A DNA stretch of 53,131 nt from positions 122,394 through 175,524 of the forward strand of contig NZ_KE159721.1 of the NCBI RefSeq assembly GCF_000403455.2. The letters run 5' to 3'. Position 1 is the first letter of the stretch, and each line of letters starts with the position of its first letter. Both the position numbers and the translations under genes were made by a program. Origin of the DNA: Dorea sp. 5-2. Its GTDB lineage: Bacteria; Bacillota; Clostridia; Lachnospirales; Lachnospiraceae. Of this stretch, positions 32,902 through 40,394 are shown piece by piece. The notes beneath the pieces were generated by a model. It was not told the DNA's origin, searched no databases, and saw only the letters and a list, made by a program, of their open reading frames with translations.

Positions 32902-35097
32902 TTATAATTTTAAGTTGGCAAATGCGTCTGCGAATGCCGTATTGATGGGTTCGTCTTTTTGCTTATTCATGTAATTCCGGACGTCTTTCTTAGAGACTCC
33001 GGCGCCTTCTTTTTCTCTGCGCGCCTTGAAAGCAGAGAGTTTCTCCTTATATCCGCAGGCGCAGACGAAGGTCTCGGCGTCGCCCTTCTTGATCAGTTCC
33101 ATCTTCTTATGGCAGTTCGGACAGCGGGCGTTACTTAAGCGGGCGATCGTCTCGCGGTAACCGCATTCCCGGTCCTGGCATACCAGGAGGCGTGCGTTCT
33201 TGCCATTGACAGAAAGCATGCGTTTGCCGCAGCGCGGGCATCTGGTATTGGTCAGGTTGTCATGGCGGAAGGCTCCGTCGGCGGAGCGGACCTCATCGAT
33301 GAGGGATTGCGTATACGTCTGGATCTCCTGGATAAATGCGTGTTCTTTGCTGTTTCCTCTGGCTATATCGGCAAGCTGCATCTCCCATTGTGCCGTAAGC
33401 TCCGGTTTCCTCAGGTCTTCGGGTACAAGTCCAAGGAGCTGTGTCCCCTTTGACGTGATGAGGATCTCATTCCCGCGTTTCTCGATCAGGAAAGAATGGA
33501 ATAGCTTTTCGATGATATCTGCTCTTGTGGCGACGGTTCCAAGGCCTCCGGTCTCGCCGAGAGTCTTCCGTGCCTGGGCGTCGCGAGATTCCATGTATCT
33601 GACAGGGTTCTCCATAGCAGTAAGTAAAGTGGCTTCCGTGAACCTTGCCGGAGGTTTTGTCTTACCGGTATGGATGGAGACCGTATCAGGCGTCAGCCGG
33701 GTTCCCTGGTCTAAGGAGGGGAGGGGCTGATCGTCTCTTGGCGGTGCAGGATCGTCGTCTTCTGCGTCTTGTGCGCTGTCAGGGCTCATGGTATCATAGA
33801 CGGCATGCCATCCAGGAGAGCGTATCACTTTTCCGCTGGCTGCAAACTCCTCGCCGGCAGCGCGGGCTTTCATGGTAGTCTGCTCATACTCGAAGGCAGG
33901 ATAGAAGACGCTGATGAACCGGCGTACGACCAGATCATAGATCTTCCGTTCTTCGTTGCTCATGTGATCCAGTTGGACATATTCCTCGGTGGGAATGATC
34001 GCATGATGGTCGCTTACTTTCTTATCGTCTACGAAGGAGTTGCTGGTCTTGAGGGGCGCTTTCAAAAGCTGCGGGATGAACTGTCTGTAAGGACCGGTAT
34101 TGCATGCCCGGAGACGTTCCTTGATCGTCGGGACGATATCAGCGCCGATGTAGCGGGAATCTGTCCTGGGGTACGTGAGGACCTTGTGATGCTCGTACAG
34201 ACGCTGCATGATGTTCAGCGTCTCTTTCGCGGAGAAGCCGAAGCGCCTGTTGGCGTCTCTCTGTAACTCTGTCAGATCATAGAGCCCGGGGGAGTAGGTC
34301 TTTTTGGCGGAACGTTTGATCTCCGTCACAGTCAGGGGCGAGCCGTCCAGTTTCTTTTTCACTTCCGTGATAAATGTTTTGTCAAATGAACGCCTGCTTC
34401 CTGTCTTGGCGCTCTGCCAATTCCAGGCGGCGCCCCCTGCCATACAGGTCAGGGTATAGTATTCTTCTGGTTTGAATGACCGGATCTCGGATTCTCTCTG
34501 GGCAATGATGGCAAGGGTTGGAGTCTGGACGCGGCCGCAGGACAGCTGGGCATTATAACGGCAGGTCAGTGCGCGCGTGGTATTGATCCCCACAAGCCAG
34601 TCCGCCTGTGCGCGGCTCCTTGCGGCATGATAAAGAGCGTTGTACTGCCGCCCGTCCTGCAGATGAGAGAAGCCTTCCCGGATCGCCTTATCTGTGACAG
34701 AAGAAATCCAAAGGCGTTTTAATGGTTTGTGGCATCCGCTTTTCTCGAGGATCCATCGCGCGACCAGTTCGCCTTCTCTTCCGGCGTCTGTGGCTATGAT
34801 GATCTCAGATACATCCTTGCGGAACAATTGGGTCTTGACGTTGCGGAATTGCTTTGCTGTCTGCTTGATCACGGTCAGCTTCCATTTGGCAGGGATCATG
34901 GGCAGGGAGGCAAGCTTCCATTCTTTGTATTGTTGATCGTATTCCTCAGGGTCGGCAAGGGTGACGAGATGTCCAAGCGCCCAGGTGACGATATACCGGC
35001 TTCCTTCTATGGCTCCGGGAAGATTCTTGTGACAGTCCAGTACCCGCGCTATGTCGCGGGCAACAGACGGTTTTTCCGCTAATACGAGTGATTTCAT
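32902..35097 (-). CDS. topB: DNA topoisomerase III
   Basis: A type IA topoisomerase of 731 residues. Start 35097 (MKSLVLAEKPSVARDIARVL) is preferred to an in-frame ATG 33 bases upstream because AAGGAGC lies before it and the family begins here. The TOPRIM domain shows AEKPS near the start and TDAGREGELVARWI. The active-site Tyr is in KVLTYPRTDSRYIG. Two C-terminal zinc ribbons follow: CPRCGKRML...CQDRECGY and CPNCHKKME...CACGYKEKL. Accessory TopB copies occur on integrative elements, but no conjugation gene is near and base composition matches the surroundings, so this is probably chromosomal. Confidence 0.93.
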   Translation of the reverse strand: MKSLVLAEKPSVARDIARVLDCHKNLPGAIEGSRYIVTWALGHLVTLADPEEYDQQYKEWKLASLPMIPAKWKLTVIKQTAKQFRNVKTQLFRKDVSEIIIATDAGREGELVARWILEKSGCHKPLKRLWISSVTDKAIREGFSHLQDGRQYNALYHAARSRAQADWLVGINTTRALTCRYNAQLSCGRVQTPTLAIIAQRESEIRSFKPEEYYTLTCMAGGAAWNWQSAKTGSRRSFDKTFITEVKKKLDGSPLTVTEIKRSAKKTYSPGLYDLTELQRDANRRFGFSAKETLNIMQRLYEHHKVLTYPRTDSRYIGADIVPTIKERLRACNTGPYRQFIPQLLKAPLKTSNSFVDDKKVSDHHAIIPTEEYVQLDHMSNEERKIYDLVVRRFISVFYPAFEYEQTTMKARAAGEEFAASGKVIRSPGWHAVYDTMSPDSAQDAEDDDPAPPRDDQPLPSLDQGTRLTPDTVSIHTGKTKPPARFTEATLLTAMENPVRYMESRDAQARKTLGETGGLGTVATRADIIEKLFHSFLIEKRGNEILITSKGTQLLGLVPEDLRKPELTAQWEMQLADIARGNSKEHAFIQEIQTYTQSLIDEVRSADGAFRHDNLTNTRCPRCGKRMLSVNGKNARLLVCQDRECGYRETIARLSNARCPNCHKKMELIKKGDAETFVCACGYKEKLSAFKARREKEGAGVSKKDVRNYMNKQKDEPINTAFADAFANLKL

Positions 35098-35197
35098 ATT
35101 CGAAGTGCTCCTTTTTTCATACTTCATCAAACATAACGGATTTCAGGATGTTTGTCAATGGGAAGGGAAAGAAATATGCGAAATAGAAAAAAAGAGC

Positions 35198-35226
35198 TTG
35201 CAATATATCTGGGAGTGTGGTAATAT
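35198..35226 (+). promoter_or_regulatory. Promoter of the tRNA-Glu/tRNA-Cys unit
   Basis: TTGCAA (35198-35203), a 17-bp spacer and TAATAT (35221-35226), 34 bases before the mature tRNA-Glu. Confidence 0.65.
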
Positions 35227-35259
35227 ACAACAGGTGTGCATATGAGAGGTATCTATTAT

Positions 35260-35331
35260 GGCTCCGTGGTCAAGCGGTTAAGACATCGCCCTTTCACGGC
35301 GGTAACACGGGTTCGATTCCCGTCGGAGTCA
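35260..35331 (+). tRNA. tRNA-Glu (anticodon TTC)
   Basis: The acceptor stem GGCTCCG pairs with CGGAGTC (one G-T), discriminator A at 35331. The D arm contains GTCAAGCGGTTAAGAC, the anticodon loop is CTTTCAC with TTC for Glu, and the T arm is ACGGGTTCGATTCCCGT. CCA is not encoded. All arms are intact. Confidence 0.97.
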
Positions 35332-35342
35332 TTTGCATCATC

Positions 35343-35483
35343 TGCATTGCACGTAAGAGACCAAAATACGGTCTCAAAGTGCTCATAGCTGGTCACCTGG
35401 TAAGCTCGTGGAGGACCTCGCTAACGGCGGTGACATGCATCGCACGTAAGAGACCAAAATACGGTCTCTAAGTGCTCATAGCT
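35343..35483 (+). repeat. Two 48-bp hairpin repeats flanking a tRNA-like remnant
   Basis: Copies at 35343-35390 and 35436-35483 differ at 2 of 48 positions. Each holds the hairpin AGAGACC-AAAATAC-GGTCT(C/C-T). The 45 bases between (35391-35435) form an inverted repeat GTCACC...GGTGAC and show TGGTCA..TGGTAAG and ACGGCGGT-ACA, similar in order to the D arm and anticodon-side sequence of the neighbouring tRNA-Glu. The best reading is a duplicated tRNA-Glu-plus-spacer unit whose second tRNA has decayed. It lies inside the tRNA transcript, so it will be transcribed. Confidence 0.75.
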
Positions 35484-35484
35484 A

Positions 35485-35556
35485 GGCGCAGTAGCCAAGT
35501 GGTAAGGCATGGGTCTGCAACACCCTGATTCACCGGTTCAAATCCGGTCTGCGCCT
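35485..35556 (+). tRNA. tRNA-Cys (anticodon GCA)
   Basis: GGCGCAG pairs with CTGCGCC; the anticodon stem GGGT/ACCC closes loop CTGCAAC with GCA for Cys; T arm ACCGGTTCAAATCCGGT; discriminator T at 35556, as usual for tRNA-Cys. CCA is not encoded. It begins one base after the second 48-bp repeat. Confidence 0.97.
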
Positions 35557-35569
35557 CTTGTGGAAAGTG

Positions 35570-35607
35570 GAGGAAATGTTGGAAATTCAGCGTTTCCTTC
35601 ATTTTTT
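35570..35607 (+). terminator. Terminator of the tRNA unit
   Basis: AGGAAATG (35571-35578) pairs with CGTTTCCT (35591-35598), then ATTTTTT. The next 140 bases before the radical SAM gene hold a direct repeat TTGATTACA/TTTGATTACA (35622-35638) and no other clear element. Confidence 0.75.
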
Positions 35608-35750
35608 ATGTACGCAAAAGTTGATTACATTTGATTACACGTGTTATGTATCTAAGATATCTGTCATGCTCTGGCTTGAGCAAAAATGGCTGTTGAAAGA
35701 GACGCTAAAGAGACAGTGAGAAGACATAGCTTTAAATCCGGAGGCGGCAA

Positions 35751-36644
35751 ATGGAGTATATTTCTGCTAAGACGATCGTGACCAGGACCAAAGCGCCGGC
35801 ACAATGGTTTGGGATTGATTATAATATGAATATTTACAAAGGATGCTGTCATGGGTGTATCTACTGTGACAGCCGCTCAGAGTGCTATGGGGTGGATGAT
35901 TTTGATAAGGTAAGAGCCAAAGAGAACGCACTTCAGATCATCCGTGACGATCTGCGCAGGAAAACGAGACGCGGCGTAGTAGGAACCGGAGCCATGAGCG
36001 ACCCGTATAATCCTTTCGAGAGGGAGCTTATGCTTTCGCGCCATGCGTTGGAATTGTGCGACGCGTTCGGGTTTGGGACGGCGATAGCGACGAAGAGCGC
36101 TCTGCTTGCCAGGGATATAGATATCCTGCAGAGTATCGCGGAGCATTCTCCGGTGCTTCTTAAGATTACAGTGACGACTGCCGACGATGAACTGGCTGCG
36201 AAGATCGAACCGAATGTCTCGCGTCCCACGGAGCGTTTTGAGATGATCGGAAAGCTTGCGGAGACGGGACTTTATACAGGGATCCTGCTTATGCCGGTTC
36301 TGCCTTTTATAGAGGATAATATAGAGAACATCGGAGAGATCGTGCGCAGAGCAGGGGACGCCGGAGCCAGATTCATCTACCCGGCTTTCGGCATGACTCT
36401 GCGGGGGAATCAGAGAGCCTGGTATTATCATAAGCTTGAAGAGCTGTTTCCGGGAGAGGGACTTGCAGCGGCTTATCAGAAGCGGTATCGGGAATATTAT
36501 GAATGTGTCAGTCCCAAGGCAAAAAAGCTGTGGGAATATTTTACACAGGAATGCGAGAGCAGGAAGATCGTATACCGTATGGAGGATATTATCAGTCAGT
36601 ATAAAAGACCATATAAAGTGACGCAGATGACGCTTCCTTTTTAG
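35751..36644 (+). CDS. SPL-family radical SAM protein
   Basis: A 297-residue radical S-adenosylmethionine enzyme. The [4Fe-4S] motif C-x3-C-x2-C is in YKGCCHGCIYCDSRSEC near residue 31. The sequence after it (GTGAMSDPYNPFERELMLSRHAL, FGTAIATKSALLARD, PVLLKITVTT) follows the spore photoproduct lyase-like / Rv2578c group. True SplB repairs spore photoproduct in UV-damaged spore DNA; this shorter homologue lacks a clear extra DNA-binding region and its substrate is uncertain. GGAGGCGG gives a good ribosome site. It stands alone after the tRNA unit. Confidence 0.88.
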   Translation: MEYISAKTIVTRTKAPAQWFGIDYNMNIYKGCCHGCIYCDSRSECYGVDDFDKVRAKENALQIIRDDLRRKTRRGVVGTGAMSDPYNPFERELMLSRHALELCDAFGFGTAIATKSALLARDIDILQSIAEHSPVLLKITVTTADDELAAKIEPNVSRPTERFEMIGKLAETGLYTGILLMPVLPFIEDNIENIGEIVRRAGDAGARFIYPAFGMTLRGNQRAWYYHKLEELFPGEGLAAAYQKRYREYYECVSPKAKKLWEYFTQECESRKIVYRMEDIISQYKRPYKVTQMTLPF

Positions 36645-36719
36645 AGGCAATACAACCGCCGATAGAATCATTCTGTATGCGAGAAGGTATGTAAAGATGG
36701 GGGAATTTCCGCATGCGGC

Positions 36720-36747
36720 TTATGAATTGGCTCGGTTAAGCCGATAG
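36720..36747 (+). promoter_or_regulatory. Candidate flagellar sigma-28-type promoter
   Basis: GCCGATAG at 36740-36747 matches the sigma-D/28 -10 (GCCGATAT); a TTATGAAT lies 12 bases upstream. The same pair of words, 11 bases apart, precedes flgM. The usual -35 TAAA is not exact. Confidence 0.45.
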
Positions 36748-36812
36748 TATTTATGTAACAGTCAGCGGTAATTTCATGCTGACACAGAACGGTGGCAGAA
36801 AAGAGGGATTTT

Positions 36813-37871
36813 ATGAAAGTGAAGAACAGTGCAGTTTATGCGAATCCCCGTACCGTAGGAACGACCCAGGTGAATTTACAGAATGATGTAGAGAGTATTG
36901 TGGGAACGGAAGAACAGTCCGGCGCCGCAGCGATGATGAATTATCTGAAACAGACTTATAAGCACATCGACTTTAATTTTATGTCATTTGACAATAATCG
37001 TCAGATCGCTCAGTATGGCGCGGGACAGAAGGGGATAAACAATGTCTCGATCTCGGCAGAGTTGTTGGAAAAGATGAGTGCGGATGAGAAGGTGAGACAG
37101 CAGGTAGAGAATATTCTGCAGCACCTCAGTGATTATCAGAATGCAGCCAAATTCGAAGCATTATTGTGCGATAAGAAGTTGGTCGGCATGGGACTGGTGA
37201 TCGACGAGGATGGAGAGGTGTCTAGATGGACGGCGATGCAGGAGAAGAAGAAAGAGGATTATCCTACGTGGTGGAGAGACGAGAAATCTACCTCGTTCTA
37301 TTCTACCAAGGTAAAGACGCCGAAGTCGAAGGGATATAGCTTCTCTCATGCGTCTAACATGATGCGTCTTGCAGGAGCACGTGACGTCAGGTCTGTTAAG
37401 AGCCTGATCTCTGCAAAGTATGGGGAGATTCAGCGAGTAAAGCTTCAGGTGGCGGACAGTGCGGAGGCTGCGGCTATCGTACGGAAGATCCGTTCGGTCA
37501 TCCAGAGCGGAAATATCAAGGTCGCGCGGCTCCATAAGGAAGAGAATCTTCAGTTAAGGCAGAAGTCTGCGGAGAAGAAGATGAAAGAGAAGCTTGCAAG
37601 ACAGCTTGCACAGGAGCTTCGGCGTAAGCAGAAGGCGAGGATGGGGCAGGAATACTGCCAGTCCCAGGCGGCGCATATGAGCGACCTGATACCGAGGCAG
37701 AATATGACAGACGAACAGTTCAAGCAGATTGCAGAGCAGTACGTTGAATCGCTTTCACCGACAGCATTGGCGGCAGAGTCGGCAAGTATGGTCGATTGTA
37801 CGGTGTCGTCAGGGGTGAGCGTTGAAGTCATGTCTGCTCCGGTGACATCCGTGGTGGATTGTTCCGCATAG
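36813..37871 (+). CDS. DUF6033-like protein next to motility genes
   Basis: A 352-residue soluble protein. Start 36813 is chosen because AGAGGGA lies seven bases upstream; a GTG 21 bases earlier has no such site. I recognise only a loose likeness to DUF6033 proteins of Lachnospiraceae in the segment MNYLKQTYKHIDFNFMSFDN, LLEKMSADEKVRQQVENILQ. A basic, coiled-coil-like segment (about 255-290: LRQKSAEKKMKEKLARQLAQ) follows, then a low-charge tail. No signal peptide, yet the start AVYANPRTVGTTQV is flexible, as in proteins exported by the flagellar system. The sigma-28-like promoter and position beside csrA suggest a motility-linked role. This is an inference. Confidence 0.6.
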   Translation: MKVKNSAVYANPRTVGTTQVNLQNDVESIVGTEEQSGAAAMMNYLKQTYKHIDFNFMSFDNNRQIAQYGAGQKGINNVSISAELLEKMSADEKVRQQVENILQHLSDYQNAAKFEALLCDKKLVGMGLVIDEDGEVSRWTAMQEKKKEDYPTWWRDEKSTSFYSTKVKTPKSKGYSFSHASNMMRLAGARDVRSVKSLISAKYGEIQRVKLQVADSAEAAAIVRKIRSVIQSGNIKVARLHKEENLQLRQKSAEKKMKEKLARQLAQELRRKQKARMGQEYCQSQAAHMSDLIPRQNMTDEQFKQIAEQYVESLSPTALAAESASMVDCTVSSGVSVEVMSAPVTSVVDCSA

Positions 37872-37889
37872 TTTTTAAAGAACAAAGTG

Positions 37890-37951
37890 CAGCTGCAAAA
37901 TATCTGCGATACAAAATCTAAGGTTTTTGTATCGCAGATATTTTGCAGCTG
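37890..37951. terminator. Perfect 27-bp hairpin between DUF6033-like gene and csrA
   Basis: Arms 37890-37916 and 37925-37951 are fully complementary, loop TCTAAGGT of 8. The arms end in AAAA next to the loop. It lies 18 bases after the DUF6033-like stop and directly beside the csrA stop codon. It may end both transcripts, although neither side has a long T tract. Confidence 0.7.
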
Positions 37952-37952
37952 A

Positions 37953-38174
37953 TCATTTCTTCTTCAGGATTTCATCCAGCACCTGTATGGGGGCGGTAGC
38001 GGAAGCCTTCTGGTTCTCCGCCGCCGCTTCTTTCAGTTCGGAGCGAAGGATCGGCACTTCTTTCGGAGCGTCGATGGCAAGCTTGACCCAGTCTGTGCCG
38101 GTGTCAACGACGGTAAGTGTAATGTTGTTGTTAATGGAAAGGGACTGTCCTTTCCGGCGTTGTAATATAAGCAT
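37953..38174 (-). CDS. csrA: Translational regulator CsrA
   Basis: A 73-residue RNA-binding protein of full family length. MLILQRRKGQSLSINNNITLTVV and VKLAIDAPKEVPILRSEL contain the residues that contact GGA loops in mRNA (R6/R7 region and the L-x-A-P-x-x-V-x-x-x-R strand). In Bacillus it represses flagellin translation and is sequestered by FliW, whose gene lies four bases upstream in the same transcript. GGAGGGT supports the start. It is the last gene of the flagellar block. Confidence 0.97.
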   Translation of the reverse strand: MLILQRRKGQSLSINNNITLTVVDTGTDWVKLAIDAPKEVPILRSELKEAAAENQKASATAPIQVLDEILKKK

Positions 38175-38178
38175 AATC

Positions 38179-38622
38179 CTAACCCTCCTTATGAATCATG
38201 TCGCCGAGGGCATGACGGAAAGTATATTCCGCCTGTTCCAGAATCACTTGTTTCGCCTGACGGTTTATGGCGTTGACGGCAAGGGGAGCCTTAAGATTCA
38301 CAGTGGACTGGGCGACAGATTCACGGATGACACTGATCACATAATAAGAGATATCGTCTGCAGATTCTGCGCCAAGCTCTTTAAGCTCCTGGTCGGATAA
38401 CTTGGGACTGTAATCCTGGCATATGCTGAACGGATTCATCAATATGAATGATAGATCCTCATCTTCCAGACATTGCAAAGAGATCAGAGAATCGTCTTCT
38501 TCCTGAAAGGGGATCGGGAGATATTTATTGTAGGATTCAAAACCGATCAATCCGTTGATAATGTGAATCAATTCCTTTTCTTCATATGAAATTAGTCCAA
38601 AGTATTTCGCATTTATGTTCAA
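38179..38622 (-). CDS. fliW: Flagellar assembly factor FliW
   Basis: A 147-residue protein that binds CsrA and flagellin in turn: free FliW sequesters CsrA until flagellin accumulates in the cytoplasm. Family sequences FGLISYEEKELIHIINGLIGFE near the start and LSFILMNPFSICQDYSPKLSD are clear. It lies four bases upstream of csrA and 41 bases after the YviE-like gene, the same order as in Bacillus. Confidence 0.96.
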   Translation of the reverse strand: MNINAKYFGLISYEEKELIHIINGLIGFESYNKYLPIPFQEEDDSLISLQCLEDEDLSFILMNPFSICQDYSPKLSDQELKELGAESADDISYYVISVIRESVAQSTVNLKAPLAVNAINRQAKQVILEQAEYTFRHALGDMIHKEG

Positions 38623-38663
38623 AGTATAATTCCTCCTGAAATTTTAAAAAAGTAAGGGCTATG

Positions 38664-39269
38664 CTAAGCCCTTACATCTATCGGTTCATAATTAGGATCT
38701 GCACTCGGCGGTACATAGATCGGTCCGCCCACATACTCGATCAATACGTCAGGATGCTGAGTGATCGACATCTCTATGTTGCCAGGGATGAATTCAAAGT
38801 TGCCATTCGCCACTTTCAGGTCGAAATTCAACTTATCCATCTCATAGTTGATCGTCAGATCGGCTGCTTCATAGCTGATATCTACCGGAGCAGACGGTAT
38901 AAAACCGAGTTTGAATTCGCCGGTGGGCTGCGCGGTTCTCTGCTGCATGATCTGGCCGATGACATCTTCGCCAATGTCTGCCTTCAAGAGCAGTTTTCCT
39001 TCCTGAGCCATCTGAGCGGTCGCACTATAAGCGGCTTCTTTTCCTTTTTGAGCAGACTGAGCCACACTCTTGGCTGTTGTAGGCACCATGGAATTTCTTG
39101 CTTCGGATGAATCCAGGTGCAATTTCACCGGACGGCTCTTAATGGATAATCCGCCGTCGTTCCTGCTGATCTCCAGTTCTGCTTTTGAGCGTGAATATTC
39201 CAGACGCGCATTATTAATCTTTAGCTCATATTGAATAGGAACTGTCGTAATCTTAATGAGTTGATTCAT
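38664..39269 (-). CDS. DUF6470/YviE-like protein
   Basis: A 201-residue protein found between flgL and fliW, the same place as yviE in B. subtilis. The N-terminal repeats of the type ARLEYSRSKAELEISRN and LSIKSRPVKLHLDSSEARNSM and the C-terminal LIEYVGGPIYVPPSADPNYEP are typical of the DUF6470 family. No signal peptide or membrane segment. Its function is not known; the conserved position points to late flagellar assembly. Start has GGAGG about ten bases upstream. Confidence 0.82.
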   Translation of the reverse strand: MNQLIKITTVPIQYELKINNARLEYSRSKAELEISRNDGGLSIKSRPVKLHLDSSEARNSMVPTTAKSVAQSAQKGKEAAYSATAQMAQEGKLLLKADIGEDVIGQIMQQRTAQPTGEFKLGFIPSAPVDISYEAADLTINYEMDKLNFDLKVANGNFEFIPGNIEMSITQHPDVLIEYVGGPIYVPPSADPNYEPIDVRA

Positions 39270-39305
39270 ACCTATTTTCCTCCCTTCCTTTTTAAGATAT
39301 ATTTA

Positions 39306-40376
39306 TTAACTCATGAAATCAATAAATGAAGGTGTCAATATATTATTACCGACTTTTAATGCGGCGTTATAAGCATATTGTGCCCATGAAAAATTCATGA
39401 TCGCCTCTGCCATATCAACATTTACCACATTGTCAATCTGGGTGGAAAGATTGATCATGGCGGTGTCTAACCGGTCTTTGGTGGTGGTAAGGAATTCCGT
39501 CTGCGTACCGAGCATGGTAACCTTCTCAAGAACCGTGTCGCGTCCCTCGTCAAACTCGGCAAGCATATCGCGGTATCCTTCATAATCGAATTCTTCTGCG
39601 TCTAACATGTCGGCGATCTGTCCCATGAGGATGATCATGTTCTTGGAATTCCCGGTTTCCGTATTGGTTCCGAATCCGACCACATTAATACCAGGAAGAC
39701 TGGTGTTAAATACGCTGGATGGGTCGATACCGGTATTATCGTCAATATTCAGTCCGAATCCCAGGTCTACGAATAAGGTGTCATTGGATAATTGTTCCAG
39801 ACGCTTTTTATTCGTATCCGAATCTGCACTTGCAGCAGTATCAAGCGTGCCGTCCTCCTTATAAAGTTCGCCGGTTGTCACATCCACATTCCGGTAAAGC
39901 AGGATCTGTTTCCCGTTGGCGTCTTTTGTAAGCTTGAAAGGAGCATTCATACCGTCGCTTCCGGCAAATACGTATTTCCCTTCGTAGCTTGCGTTCAGGC
40001 TGAGAACCATACTTTCCTGTGCGCCGCGCCATGCGTCCGCGTAGGTTTCCCGGGTCTCTTTCGAGCCGTTGGTACCGTTCAGGGCTTCAAGACCATACTG
40101 CTTGCTTAAGGTTTTTGCAAGGGTGTTGATCTGCATCGCCGCATCTTCCTGTGAGTCCTGGAAGGACTGGACGTCCTGTACCAGGGTGCGGTAGTCTTCG
40201 TTCCGGGCATATTTACGCTGAAGGACGGCGGCGCGCAGTGCGCTGGACGGATCTTCCGCGGTGGAATTGAACTTTCTCTGTGTCATAACCTTGGTTCTTG
40301 CCATATCCAGGTTAGACAGAGAAGTGCCAAGATTTGATTTATAATTTCTTAAAATTGCATTCGTCGTAATTCTCAT
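39306..40376 (-). CDS. flgL: Flagellar hook-filament junction protein FlgL (HAP3)
   Basis: A 356-residue exported protein that joins the hook to the flagellin filament with FlgK. The N-terminal helix MRITTNAILRNYKSNLGTSL and the C-terminal MAEAIMNFSWAQYAYNAALKVG are the D0 helices shared with flagellin. It lies 18 bases after flgK in the transcript. The start has GGAGG upstream. Confidence 0.95.
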   Translation of the reverse strand: MRITTNAILRNYKSNLGTSLSNLDMARTKVMTQRKFNSTAEDPSSALRAAVLQRKYARNEDYRTLVQDVQSFQDSQEDAAMQINTLAKTLSKQYGLEALNGTNGSKETRETYADAWRGAQESMVLSLNASYEGKYVFAGSDGMNAPFKLTKDANGKQILLYRNVDVTTGELYKEDGTLDTAASADSDTNKKRLEQLSNDTLFVDLGFGLNIDDNTGIDPSSVFNTSLPGINVVGFGTNTETGNSKNMIILMGQIADMLDAEEFDYEGYRDMLAEFDEGRDTVLEKVTMLGTQTEFLTTTKDRLDTAMINLSTQIDNVVNVDMAEAIMNFSWAQYAYNAALKVGNNILTPSFIDFMS

Positions 40377-40394
40377 ACTATCCTATCCCTCCTG

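Noticed and set aside
32902..35097. topB as marker of an integrative conjugative element
   Set aside because: No relaxase, type IV secretion or integrase genes nearby; neighbours are chromosomal.
35217..35471. 84-codon frame across tRNA-Glu and its spacer
   Set aside because: It overlaps an intact tRNA and the apparent protein repeat only reflects the 48-bp DNA repeat.
35343..35483. Possible mini CRISPR array
   Set aside because: Only two repeats of 48 bp, a single tRNA-like spacer, no cas genes and location inside a tRNA transcript.
35622..35660. Possible attachment site beside tRNA-Cys (TTGATTACA direct repeat)
   Set aside because: No integrase, no duplicated tRNA 3' end and no element border was found.
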